A stretch of DNA of 64,000 bases. Source: Apium graveolens (lineage: Eukaryota; Streptophyta; Magnoliopsida; Apiales; Apiaceae). The stretch lies in contig NC_133649.1 in NCBI RefSeq assembly GCF_009905375.1, positions 233,157,792-233,221,791 of the forward strand, in the 5' to 3' direction. This document shows positions 23,471-35,500 of this stretch, piece after piece (positions within the stretch are counted from its first letter, which is position 1; every line of letters begins with the position of its first letter). The notes below the pieces were generated by a model that was not told the DNA's origin, did not search any database, and saw only the letters and a program-made list of their open reading frames with translations. Made by a program: the position numbers and the translations under genes.

Positions 23471-23801
23471 TCTGTGTATATACATATACGTGTATCTATC
23501 TGTGTGTGCGTAGCGTTTCGTGTGTGTGTGCTCAGGGTGTGAGCGGGTGTGTGTGGTGTTTCCGGCCTGTTCTGGTCGTTCTTCCTTTTGTTTTCCGTTG
23601 TGGTGGCGCGTACTTAGCACGCGGGTCTGTGCTACCTTGGTTCGAACATTTTGATTAAATTCTTAATTTATTTTCTTTGCAGAAAAAAATAATAATTGAT
23701 TGATGTTTTGTGAAATAATATTTGTGCAGAAAATTATAATAATTAATCGATGGAATTCGTGTCGGATGTCCGTAATAAACGGAAACCCGCGAATTTTATC
23801 G

Positions 23802-23832
23802 CCGTCGGCGATGAGCTTCGGCGAGCCGACGG
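23802..23832. other. GC-rich inverted repeat in insert F
   Basis: ccgtcggc (23802-23809) and gccgacgg (23825-23832) form a perfect 8-bp stem around a 15-base loop. The heptamer tcggcga is also directly repeated (23805-23811, 23818-23824). Confidence 0.6.
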
Positions 23833-24972
23833 TGGACTGTGATGATTTTAATCTGAGTCCTAAATTATAAATAAATAAAAATTAAAATTTATTTGTGAAT
23901 AAATTTCGAAAAGAAATGAAAAATAAAATACGAAAAACAGTATATAATTATTGAATTCATATCGGTGGTTGGGATTGTTTATTGGATTGTAGATTGTGTT
24001 GTGGTTGTGATTTGACGTCGAAATCATTCGACGGGCAGGCCGATAAATAGAGGAAACGCTGCCCGATTTTCGGGAAAATTAATTCCGAAAATACGGAAAC
24101 GTAACCTGTAATTGTCGGAGACGTCGAACAAGGATATAATTGAACTTTATGAAACCGATTTGCGTGACGTGACAAGATATTTTGTGAATAATCGATTACC
24201 CTATTTTTTTTCAAAACGACAAATATACGTATTTTCCGAAATTAAATACCGAACTGATTTTCGAAGATGTGAACCATAATTGCTATGTGTATTTTGATAA
24301 TACATATAAATTTGAATTCGGTTATGAAATCGTGTGGATTGAATAGGATAGCGAGTTGATGTTAAACTCAAGCAGATATCTAAATTAGGGTATTTCAACC
24401 CTGTAGGTTTTAGACGGAAGACCTGAGACGTGACATCGGACTAGGAACGATCTAGTGATTAGACGTCGAGATCAACGAAGTTTCAACTTAAGGGTCTGAA
24501 TGTTGGGATTGTATCCAGAATAGGATAGTGGTGTGACGATGAAGCCAAACGCTCAAGGCAATACAAAAGTTGATCGATAATAGTGATTAACGCTTATCGA
24601 GGCAAGTATTCCAGAACATTCTTTTAAATATTGCAAATATTCTTGATTTTCTTTTAAAATACTGCAATTATTTCTTCGTTCCTATTCTAAGTTCAGAATA
24701 GTTAAATGTTTTATATTTCACTGCAATTACTCTTATTATGCCCGTTCTTTTTCATTATTGTTCCTATAATTCGATTGCTCTTTGTGAGCAAATACCCATT
24801 CTTTCGGGTTATTTGCGAACCCTGAATCGGGATGTTTTGAAATCAAAATGATTTGACATCAAAATACTCCATGGGCTGGATAATGATGATGTTTTGGGAT
24901 TAAGTGTGTCTTAATCCTGAGGACCGGGATGACTGGTGCCTCGAGATGGGCCGTAGTGCCTGGATATCCGAT

Positions 24973-25000
24973 CAGATCTATATATTGAGATATAGATCTG
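24973..25000. other. AT-rich inverted repeat in insert F
   Basis: cagatctatat (24973-24983) pairs with atatagatctg (24990-25000): an 11-bp perfect stem with a 6-base loop. Confidence 0.6.
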
Positions 25001-25635
25001 CATTATATTCCGACTGATCAGCAGAATATAGATGCGAACTAGTGTCCAGTCTAATTTGTTGTTGATCGCCATTAACGACACTCTCTCTCGAAAGGTTTTC
25101 ATGATTCCAAAATCGGACAGAACCCTGATTCAGGAGATGAATCGCGAAATCGCTTGTCGATTTTGAATTTATATTTAAAGGCTGGTGACAACCAACGTTT
25201 ATTCGCTCCACTCATTCAAATAAATAGAATTATTTAAAATTGTTTTAAGATTTTGTCTGGAAGTTTTCTTTGAAATTAATGTTTGAAACTCAAATTATAT
25301 ACTTGTTGGGCATTTTTAGCTCACTCTTGCCTTGTCAATTCTTATTTCTGCCAGAAACAGATAAGGATAAAAATGAATAGCTTAGATAGACAGCAGAAGT
25401 TCGAGAAATCTCCGTTGCGAGAGGTTGAAGAAGTTAGAAGAATATGATTCGAGCATTAGTTCAAATGTATTTACAATTGTATTTTTAGTTGTTGTAAGTT
25501 GTAGAAGATTAGATTCTTGTTTCATACCATAACCTGTAAACGATCCGGATTCAAGGGGTTATTTATTTATTTCTTTATTCTATGTAATGATAGTTTAGTG
25601 ACACCAAATCTTGACCCCGGATTTGGGTTGTTACA

Positions 25636-26774
25636 ATTATGCCTTGATGGAAAATGCTGATATGGTAAGTGCTGAAAGCAGTTATGAAGCTGCTGAGTTA
25701 AAGGTACCTCAAACTACTTATGCCTTTCATACTGATGATATTAATGAGTTGAGAAGATATCTTAAAACCATGTTCATTAGCTATAGAGATCAAACTTTAA
25801 CATGTGAAAGATTAACTTCTGAAAATCTTGCTTGTAAAAAGAGGAATGATTATTTAGAAAAAGAGTTAGTCATGTTCCATCAAAGTCAGAAAGATAGAGA
25901 TGATGCTTTCTATGTTAGGGATGAATTACTTAAAATGAATGAATCTCTAAAAACTGAGTTAGAAAAGGAAAGAGAGATTATCAGGACTTGGACTAACTCT
26001 GGAAGAACAACTCAGAATTTGTTATGTAGTGAAAACTGGAAAGAGGGCTTAGGTTATGGAGATGATAAGAATGATAAAGGAATTGTAGAAATTAAGCCTA
26101 TAGTTGTTAATCAAAAATCTAAGTTAAAGCCTGTTAAGTTTGTAGCTGTAAAGTCTGATAATGAAAAATCAGAAGTTAAAGAGGAATTAACTTCTGACAA
26201 ACTAAAACAGGAAAAGACAACTGAAGTAAACGTAGGCTTAATGACAAAGAAGTAGCTTAAGCATAAGCTGAAAGAAGTTAGGAATGCAAACAAGGTAAAA
26301 TTACCTAGGAAAAATAGGAATGGAAAGGAAGGTGTGAATAAAAGCAATGATTATAAGCCTGTTCCTAATGCTCCTAGAAAAACATGTCATAACTGTGGAA
26401 GTTCTAACCATCTGGCTTTTTTTTGCAGGAAGAATAAGAACATAAACTCCTTACCTTCAAAGTCAGGAGTTAAGAGTCAGTCTGTTAGATATAAGCCACA
26501 AAATCCTTGTTTTCATTGTGGTAATTTATGGCATTCCATTTATACTTGTAAGGAATATCATAGTTTGTACTATGATTATTATCAAATAAAACCTTCTTTA
26601 AAGAAAGTTACCATTGTTCCTTCTAGTGTAAGTTCTGATTCAAAGTCTGATAGTGTAAATTCTGATAAGAAAAATGTTAACATAAACTCTGATGCTAAAT
26701 CCGCTGCAAATGTTAACAAACTTAATAAGGCCAAAGGATCCAAGCAAGTCTGGGTCCTTAAAACTAATCATTAA
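25636..26774 (+). pseudogene. Copia A gag, C-terminal part
   Basis: Continues gag after insert F. A Glu/Lys-rich coiled-coil region (RDELLKMNESLKTELEKERE, about 25915-25980) precedes two more zinc knuckles: CHNCGSSNHLAFFC (26385-26426) and CFHCGNLWHSIYTC (26509-26550). With the first, that makes three CCHC knuckles. A TAG at 26253-26255 interrupts (copy B reads Gln), and the Ser/Asn/Lys-rich tail ends with TAA at 26772-26774. The frame then shifts to the protease. Confidence 0.85.
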
Positions 26775-26786
26775 TGGTCTTTGTGA

Positions 26787-28414
26787 TTGCAGGACAACAG
26801 GAAAAACATCCTAGGTCTGGACAGTGGATGTTCAGGACATATGACTGGAAATAAAGCCCTGCTATCAGACTTTGTGGAGAAGGCTGGCCCAAGTGTTTCT
26901 TATGGAGATGGCAACATTGGAAAAACATTGGGATATGGCAATATCAATCTTGGGAATGTCATCATTAAAGAAGTAGCTCTGGTCTCAGGACTTAAACATA
27001 ATCTGCTGAGTGTTAGTCAAATCTGTGACAGAGGTTATCATGTGGATTTCTTTGAAGAACACTGTGAAGTTATTAGTAAATCTACATGCAAAGTTGTTCT
27101 AAAAGGATACAGGCACGGTAACATCTATGAAGCCAAGCTTTCAACAAGTACTGATGGTTCTTTAATCTGTCTGATGAGTAGAGCATCAATTGAAGAAAGC
27201 TGGAATTGGCACAAGAAACTCTCTCGTTTAAATTTCAACAATATAAATGAACTAGTCAAGAAAGATCTTGTGAGAGGACTGCCAAAGTCAGTATTTGCTC
27301 CTGATGGCCTTTGTTATTCTTTTCAGAAGGCTAAAAAAGGAAATCCTCATTCAAGAGCAAGACTGAATCATCAATTCTTGAGCCTTATCACCTACTACAT
27401 GTTGATTTATTTGGTCCAGTAAATGTCATGTCTATTGCAAAGAAGAAATATGCTATGGTCATAGTGGATGAGTTCACCAGATACACATGGGTGTATTTCT
27501 GGCACACAAAAAGTGAAACTGCATCTCTCTTAATTGATCATGTCAAGCAACTGGAAAAATTGGTCAAAGATTCAGTGAAGATAATAAGAAGTGATAATAG
27601 TACTGAGTTCAAGAATTTGATAATGGAAGAGTTCTGCAAAGACCATGGAATCAAGCAGGAATTCTCTGCTCCTGGAACTCTACAGCAAAATGGAGTTGTT
27701 GAAAGAAAGAATAGAACTCTCATTGAAGCTGCACGTACAATGCTTGATGAAGCAAAGCTTCCAACCTATTTTTGGGCTGAAGCTGTGCAGACTGCTTGTT
27801 TTACTCAGAATGCAACACTCATTAACAAGCAAGGAAACACACCATATGAGATGTTGAAGAAAAAGAAGCCAAATCTGAAGTATTTTCATATATTTGGATG
27901 CAAATGTTTTGTTCTTAAGACTCACCCTGAACAGCTATCCAAATTTGATCTAAAAGCTGATGAAGGAGTCTTTGTTGGATATCCACTTTCCACAAAAGCC
28001 TTCAGAGTCTATAACTTGAGAACAAGAGTGGTCATGGAATCTTTCAATGTCTCTTTTGATGATAAGAAGATTAAGGGACTTGAAGATTTCAATGATCATG
28101 ATCAGCTGAGATTTGAAAATGAAGACTTAAATTTTGATACTGAAAATCCTGTCAGTCTAAATCCTGATACTGCAAACTCTGATGGATTAAACTCTGATGT
28201 TATTGAAACTGTGGTGACTACGCCAAAGGAAGATGCACCTATGCAGGGGGAGCATACTCAAGATACAACCACATCTCAAGAAGCATCAGAACATACATCT
28301 GGCTCTTCAAGTTCTGATTCGTCAAGTTCTGATAAGCCAAGTTCTGGTAATACTGAAAACTTAAATTCTGAAGAATCCAACTCAGAGAGCATAGTTTCAG
28401 GGGGAGCATCATAA
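26787..28414 (+). pseudogene. Copia A protease and integrase
   Basis: The aspartic protease has the motif LDSGCSGHMTG (about 26815-26847). The pre-integrase zinc region reads HKKLSRLNFNNINELVKKDL. A frameshift near 27337 separates it from the integrase core: IVDEFTRYTWVYFW (first Asp), RSDNSTEF (second Asp; usual Gly is Ser) and QQNGVVERKNRTLIEAARTM (Glu). Then comes the GKKPNL/FGCKCFV-type C-terminal domain and a Ser/Asp-rich linker with repeated AAGTTCTGAT codons. TAA at 28412-28414. Confidence 0.9.
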
Positions 28415-28432
28415 AATGTTGATGAAGATAGC

Positions 28433-30135
28433 ATGGATCATGGGGGAGCATCCAGTTCTAGAGAAAACCTTCCATCTGCAAGGAAGTGGATTAAATCACA
28501 TACACCTGACTTAATAATTGGAAATCCTGTTGCGTGTGTCAGAACTAGAACAGCTACTTCAAGTGAATGCCTTTACAATTCTTTTCTTTCTCAGACTGAA
28601 CCAAAGAAAGTGGAAGAAGCTCTTCAAGATGCTGATTGGGTACAAGCAATGCAAGAAGAATTAAATGAATTTAAAAGAAATAAAGTCTGGACCCTAGTGC
28701 CAAGACCAAAAAATAGATCTGTTGTTAGTACAAGTGGGTATTCAGAAACAAAACTGATAGTGATGGCATAATTACAAGGAATAAGGCAAGTTTGGTTGTA
28801 AAAGGATATTCTCAACAGGAGGGAATTGATTATGATGAAACATTTACACCTGTTGCTAGATTGGAAGCCATAAGGATATTTTTGGCTTATGCTGCTCACA
28901 AAAAGTTTACTGTCTTTCAAATGGATGTGAAAAGTGCTTTTCTCAATGGAGAATTGGAGGAGGAAGTATATGTTGAACAACCTTCAGGCTTCGTAGATCC
29001 CAAATATCCTAATCATGTCTACAGGCTTGATAAAGCACTTTATGGCCTTAAGCAAGCTCCAAGAGCATGGTATGAGACTTTAGCTCAGTTTTTTCTGGAA
29101 AGTGGTTTTAACAGAGGAAATATAGACAAAACACTGTTCTACCTCAACCATGGAAAGGACTTACTTCTGGTTCAGATATATGTTGATGATATCATCTTTG
29201 GTTCTACAAATGACAGACTTTGCAAGAAGTTTGCCAAACTGATGCAGTCAAGATATCAAATGAGTATGATGGGGGAACTTAGCTATTTTCTGGGCCTTCA
29301 AGTTAAGAAAAATAAAGAAGGCACTTTTATTTGTCAAACCAAGTATACCAGAAATTTGTTGAAGAAATTTGGAATGCAAGATTGTTCAAGTGCATCCACT
29401 CTCATGGCCACTGCAACAAAACTGGATAAGGATACTGGTAAATCAGTAGATATTACTGATTACAGAGGTATGATTGGCTCGTTACTCTATCTAACTGCTA
29501 GTAGACCTGATATCATGTATGTTACCTGTCTTTGTGCAAGATTTCAAGCAGATCCAAGAGAACCTCACTTAACAGCTGTGAAAAGAATTTTTAAGTATCT
29601 TAAAGGAACAGCTGATCTGGGATTGTGGTATCCCAGAGAATCAGATTTTAAACTAATAGGTTACTCATATGCAGATTTTGCAGGTTGCAAAATTGACAGG
29701 AAAAGCACAAGTGGAAGCTGCCAATTTCTTGGAGGCAGATTGGTTTCTTGGTTTAGCAAGAAACAAAAGTCAATTTCCACATCAACTGCAGAAGCAGAGT
29801 ACATTGATGCAGGAAGCTGTTGTGCACAGATTCTTTGGATGAAGAATCAGTTACTGGATTATGGGTTAACATATTTTAAAATCCCTATTTACTGTGATAA
29901 TCAAAGTGCTATTGCTATGACAGGTAATCCAGTTCAACACTCAATGACAAAGCACATCAGCATTGGGTACCACTTCATAAGGGAACATGTGGATGAAGGT
30001 ACAGTGGAATTGCATTTTGTTCCAACAGATCAACAACTAGCAGATATCTTCACAAAACCACTGTGTGAAGCTACTTTTACAAGATTGGTAAATGAACTTG
30101 GAATAGTTTCAGGTTCTTTCTCTAAATCTGCTTAG
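28433..30135 (+). pseudogene. Copia A reverse transcriptase and RNase H
   Basis: In frame with the integrase up to a frameshift near 28735 (copy B reads TKWVFRNK here), then open from about 28770 to TAG at 30133-30135. Reverse transcriptase: [52 protein letters not shown] and active site [13 protein letters not shown]. RNase [43 protein letters not shown] and tail LADIFTKPL. Catalytic residues of both domains appear kept. Confidence 0.95.
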
Positions 30136-31482
30136 CTTTTGTTCTGATGCATCAGACTTTATGATCAGTATTTACAGAAATTACTCTCTTTGTGTATTCT
30201 GTGCTTAATTGAAAATTGCTTAAGTACTGATTATTGTCTGATGTGAATTTCTAAACTCTGATAGTGATATGACTGTTTAAGTGACTATTCAATCCTATAA
30301 GGATAACTGTGTTAGATGCTAACCTAGTAGTCTTTAATATACTAGAGATCCCATGTTAGAAGTAATTATTTATGTGGAAATCTATTGACACACCAAATTC
30401 TGATATTGAGCTTAGTTAAGTTTACTTTGTCTATCTTATTACTAAGTCAAAAACTAGAATAATGTTTCTCATCTGTTAAGTTCTGATGTTAGTAAATCTG
30501 TTGAATGTACTAAGTGCTGATAAACCTCACTTATCAAAAGAAAAAAGAAAAGAAACAAGGAATAAAAATCAGATACTCCTTTGTGATCTAGAGTAAAAAT
30601 GTGGAAGGGACGACCCAAGTGCATTGCTGGTATTAAGTAATATGCATCAGAAAAGCAAATAATTATTTTTCTTGGTGACTTTTCACACTCTATGATTACT
30701 GGAGAAATACTCTGATAAAAGCATAAATTCTGATAAGCAGTCGTGACTCACTTACACTGAGAAGCCACTGTAAAATGGAATTCCAAAAAATGCATAAAAT
30801 AAACACAAAACAGTTGAGGTGGACTCGTGCATGAACTCATTCAAAAGTAAACTTCAGACTAATGACAGATTTTTAGTAAAGTTCTTAGTTATGCCTTATT
30901 TCTAAGATGTACTAAAGTAAATTAGACTTTACTCTTTGTCTGATATTTTGCTTAATGCACACACTTACACTCCATATGAATGATGAAAATTACTGTGGCG
31001 TTCAATGTTGTTTTAGATGAACAGTTTATGTGTCAGATTACATAAATTTTGAGGACAAGTTCTGCTGGAAGTTCTGATGAATAAGTTCTGAAGAACCGAA
31101 ATCAGAATTTGTGTGAAGAATCACAGAGATTGGCATTCATTTTTCGAGTTAAGAAATCATATTCTGATGACTGTTAAGTTCTGATATAAGTCTAAGTGCT
31201 GATATTAAATTCTGATCCTCTACTTGACTTATTTGTGGTTAAAATCTGAAACAGTCTTATTTTAAATCAGAATATATACGGGTGAGATATTAACAGTCAA
31301 TACAATTAGGGTTAGTGGAACACGTACATGCACAGTAATTTTTACTTGTTTCTTGTGTGCATTAAATCCTGTTTTACTCTTCTAATGACTGTTTTTTCTT
31401 CTTCCCAGTCTAGGGAGACAAAGTAGAATTATTTCTACCTGTTAGCATTAAATTTCCTTGCGTCTCCTGGCATTTTATTGCC
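30136..31482 (+). other. Copia A spacer after pol
   Basis: 1.3 kb without ORFs. It contains many aagttctgat-type motifs (for example 30478-30487, 31069-31078, 31176-31185). The B copy (37169-38170, minus) is collinear up to 31158-31171, where a 14-bp repeat lies (catattctgatgac). Confidence 0.7.
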
Positions 31483-31490
31483 TATATAAA
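31483..31490 (+). promoter_or_regulatory. TATA box upstream of the 89-aa ORF in copia A
   Basis: tatataaa, 84 bp before the ATG at 31567 and followed by an A/C/T-rich leader (cactcactctcttttcc...). Spacing fits transcription from about 31515. Predicted from sequence only. Confidence 0.5.
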
Positions 31491-31566
31491 CCAACACCTC
31501 AAATCAGCCTACACATCATTTCTTTTCTTAAACACTCACTCTCTTTTCCTTCATATCAACAAAATC

Positions 31567-31836
31567 ATGGTTAACTACAACATGTTCTTGAACTATGAGA
31601 CCTTCAACATGGAGTTGAGCTGTGTGGACTGGCAGCAGGAATGGCATGTTACTGCCATTCCTGATGAGATTTGGGACTCGGTTCCCCAGGAGGTTCTCAC
31701 ACACCTCCTGTTCTTTTACATGGACTACCATCGCCATCTTGAGCGATTGGAAGAAGAAAGGCTGGAAGCTCTCCGCCAACAAGAACGAATCATTCGACTC
31801 GCTATTCTTTTTGTAGAGAGTCGGAAGAAGAAATAA
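31567..31836 (+). CDS. Small 89-aa protein of copia A
   Basis: Intact ORF in good start context (aaaatcATGG). The N-terminal half is acidic and aromatic (NMFLNYETFNMELSCVDWQQ). The C-terminal half is a charged helix likely to form a coiled coil (RLEEERLEALRQQERIIRLA), ending ESRKKK. No signal peptide or membrane segment. It lies between pol and the third ORF with its own TATA box; the whole unit is absent from copy B because of a deletion between 14-bp repeats. I do not recognise the family. Its openness in an element otherwise full of stops suggests it may be young or captured. Chance is possible at this length. Confidence 0.5.
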   Translation: MVNYNMFLNYETFNMELSCVDWQQEWHVTAIPDEIWDSVPQEVLTHLLFFYMDYHRHLERLEEERLEALRQQERIIRLAILFVESRKKK

Positions 31837-32558
31837 TTTGTTTTCTTCTTCCTGTTTTTCTTCATCGTCAGCTTTGTCTAGCTTCTTAGCAAAGGACAAA
31901 AGCTGCTGATGTTGGAGTTTATAGCTTAGGGCAGTCTTGTAATATTCTGATGTAAATTTCAATTTCATGAATGTATTCTCTTAATATATTAATGGAATTT
32001 TATATCTTTGCAAGATTTTGTCTCTGAGATGTTTGCAATTTTACTGCATTTTAAATCCTGATATATCCATATTCTGATGACCATTTTAATTGCTGATATA
32101 AATTAAGTTCTGATTCTGAAATATCAGTACTTGTTTACTTGATTTTTTTTTGGTCATTCTCACACTTTATATTTTTCCAGGAAATGGGTTTTGCAGTAAA
32201 AATGATTAAAAAAGTGGGAACAGTTTAAATTTTGAATTAAAACTGACTTGCCTCAATTAATGGGATTACTTGGTAAGTGGAACGGTTTTTCCTTGAAAAA
32301 CTGCATGTGATAAGTAATGATTACTGTTTTCCCGTGCCCATTAACTATTCATTATTGCTGCATGTCTGACAGGTGTCCAACGGTTATTTTTTTTAACCAT
32401 GTATAAGTAAGAGAGAGAGAAGATTATACAATCTTTTATTTACTTTTACACTTTATCTCTCTTTCTTTACTCTTACTCTCTCTCATCTCCTGACGCTGTT
32501 TTTCATACAGACATTTTGTCAAACACCTTACAGGCAAACTTATTTCGCAATTTTTCTC
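31837..32558 (+). promoter_or_regulatory. Copia A region before third ORF, with TATA and leader
   Basis: Includes the second 14-bp repeat (32069-32082), a small inverted repeat (ggtta...taacc, about 32382-32398), a TATA-like gtataagta (32401-32409), a purine GA run and a pyrimidine-rich leader (tctctctcatctcctgac) ending just before ATG 32559 (tctcATGGC). Such a leader suggests that the third ORF has its own transcript. Inference. Confidence 0.5.
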
Positions 32559-35500
32559 ATGGCACCTAAGGATTTGATTATAGATGGAGCCAAGTTCGTT
32601 CCCAACAACTATGCTGCCATCTTAAATCATAATGAAGCTCCATCTGAGTTGCACTTTGTGCAAGATCTTCTTGCACACAGTGAAATTGGGTATGCATTGA
32701 CCCAGCCACCAGTCTTTTCAAGCCAACAAGTTCTAACATTTTGGCGGACTGGGCATTTTGATAATGGTGGTGCTACTGGTGCTCCCAGCATTGTTTTTGA
32801 AGTGGATGATTTTGAACATGTGGTAACTCCTGGAACAGTTCGCAAGGCTCTACGTTTACCAGAAGGCTGCATTTTCTCAACACCGGAGGAACCAGTTCTA
32901 CAGCAGCTTATGGCCAATTTGGGGTATGAGAAGAGTTTGGCTAAGCTTGGACAGTTGAAACGAGCACATATCAGAAAGGAATGGAGCTTTTTCTTTAACT
33001 GCATCACTAAAGCCTTCGAGAATAAGTGTTCCAACTTTGATGCCATTCCAATAATGAGTCAGCACATCGGGTATGCTATTATTAACCAAACTCATTTTGA
33101 TTTTGCAAGTGTTGTGCTAGGTTTTATAGGGGATAGGATGACAGAGGATAGGAATGTTGTCTACTTTGCTAGATTCTGTCAGCTTATATATAATTTATGT
33201 TGTGCTCATGAACCCCAACCTACCACTGACTTATTTCCACCCTTTAAACTTGCAAAACTGGCTTTTAATGACTTGGTAAATGCTGACCTTAAGAAAATGG
33301 TGGTTAGACCTTTACAGATTCCTCAGTCTGTAAAACAGATCCTGGTAAATACTGATCCTCAAACCTATAGATCTGTTTATCCTGATGTTCAACCTACCAC
33401 CACATCCCAAACACCACAACAACCATCAAAACATACCACTCATACATCTATACCTTAATCCTCTATCAGAACACATCTCAAAACTTCACAGATAGCTCAA
33501 CCTTCATCCTCAGCACCTACTATGAAACCTTCATCTTGCAAGACCAAGAGGACAAGGACTGTCCCTCCGACACCACAGAAGAGAAGGAGGATTATTCTGA
33601 GAGATGAGTCTGATAGTAAGGAATAGGTTTCTGCATCAGAATCTGTTATTGAAGAAGTTGAGAAGGTCCCTTCTCAGAAGGATTCTGGAATTGGGGGATC
33701 TAAGCTTCTCAAAAGGCTTAGAAGAATGACTTATGCTGAACCTCCCAAGGAATCCCCACCTTCAAAGAGATACAAGAAACAGAGAGCTAAAAGGCCAGCT
33801 TCAGATGATGAGGAAGCAGCAGCTAAGGAAGGAGATCAGGAATCTCTGATCTCAAAAGAACCAGAATTTGCTGAAGCTACTGCATCTCCTTCTCCATTGT
33901 CCCCAACTCAGGAAGCTGCTACCGATAAGGCAAACACACCATCTGTGTCTCCTGTACATGAAACCGTATCTCCTGTAGACCTAGGCACAAGTGCTGAAAT
34001 TGATATTCACAACCTGGTTGTGCCTGAGGTTCTCTACTTAGAAGCTCCAACAGCAATAAATCCATCAACAACACCACTTACTGATGCTAATGAAACTCCA
34101 GAATTGTCTGCAACACTTTCTCTGCATCTAGATGTTGATGATCAGAATATAGGTGAGCATCAGGATATGGGTGTTGATCAGAACTTGGAAACAGATCAAC
34201 ACTTAGAAAATGATGCTGAAGCCTCAATTGCTTCTCATACTGTTGTTTTATCAGAAGATGCTGATTCTGTCAGTTTTGATGCTTCAAATGTTGATACTAC
34301 TGGTGATGCTGCTATAAATGAAGATGCTACTGCAGCTGGTCCATCAGGACATGCACCTCAATAAACTATTCACAAAAGTGAACTAGTCAAGAAGTTTGTT
34401 CGAGGAGAAGCACCAGTACCTTGGAGTGAAACTCCTAGAGGACAGGAGTTGACTAAGGAATGGAACTCAGTTACCTTTGTTCCATCTGAAAAGATTCTTG
34501 CTGAGCATTTGGCAAAAGCTGATGAGATGTTAATTAATGATGATTTCAAGACACAGCTTCAAGTCACTGCATTGAGTACTAGACATCTGCAAGGTCTCCA
34601 TTCAACATCTCATGCAGAGTTACATAAAATTCAGGAAGAATTGCTCAAGCAAGAAATAGTTAAGAAAATTGAAAAGAAAACTTTCTTCCAACCTACCTTT
34701 GATAGAGTTGCTTACATTGAGAAGACCCAAGAGAAGCAACAGTCTCAGATTGATGATATTTTGAAAAATCAAGCTTCCCAGCAATCTCAACTCGATGAAA
34801 TCCAAGCCTCAGTGGAATTGCTTGTCTCTCTTCTCTTACCTGCTGATGCCAAAAAGGGGGAGAAAGTAATTAAGTTCAAATGCAAAACTGATCAGACACT
34901 GAAGGGGAAGGATGATGAAAAAATGACCAGGGAAACTCTGGAATGAGTGGAGGTTATGGTCAAGGTAGAAGTTTCTCATCAAGAACAACTGAAATTACAA
35001 GTCACAAGACAAGTTCTGATGTTGGAAAAAGAATTACTTCTGCTACTGGTAAAAGGATAAGTTCTGATGAACTTTTGGATCTTGATGAAGAAATATCAAG
35101 ACAGCTATTTCTGAAAGAAAATCCAGGAATGGACTTTGAGAGTCTGATGGAAGAAGAAGCTAAACTTAAGTCAGAAAAAGTCAAATCTAAATCTGAAGCT
35201 TCTGTTGGTAAAAAGAAACTTCCAAAGGCCAAAGGCATTGTGATAAAAGAAAGAACAAATCCTGAAGCAACCAAGGCTAAATCACAATTACAGACAGATC
35301 CAAGGTCCAAGGGCAAAGAGAAAGTTGGTGAACCTATCAAGGTTTATGTGCCTCCTGTAAATGAAGAGATTACTGTTGAAGATGTTGATCTTGCTCTGAC
35401 TTCAAGAAAAATTTCTAAGACAACCTCTGACATGGATCAAGTTGTTCAGAGTAAAGATATAGTTAGTTCTGATATCTCAAAGAAGCAAGTAACCTCTGAC

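Larger units (their letters stand above)
21932..25635. mobile_element. Insert F: 3.7-kb LTR-like element (probable solo LTR)
   Basis: The insert begins TGTAACGTCTG and ends GGGTTGTTACA, giving TGTAAC/GTTACA inverted ends, and is flanked exactly by attat (21927-21931 and 25636-25640). Removing it restores gag as read in copy B. It has no primer site, polypurine tract, long ORF or internal duplication of its ends, so a solo LTR is the best fit. TG...CA ends with TGTAAC...GTTACA and this length suggest a Ty3/gypsy chromovirus of Tekay/Del type, from memory. Orientation is uncertain; the pyrimidine-rich block at 23225-23420 suggests transcription on +. Confidence 0.65.

Noticed and set aside
23285..23620. 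Minus-strand ORF of about 111 codons in insert F, rich in Arg, Lys and Glu
   Set aside because: It is the complement of a CT-rich low-complexity stretch; composition explains the openness, and no domain is visible.
25611..25640. Apparent N-terminus MTPDLGCYNY joined to the gag C-part
   Set aside because: These residues come from the end of insert F; the true gag reading resumes at 25636.
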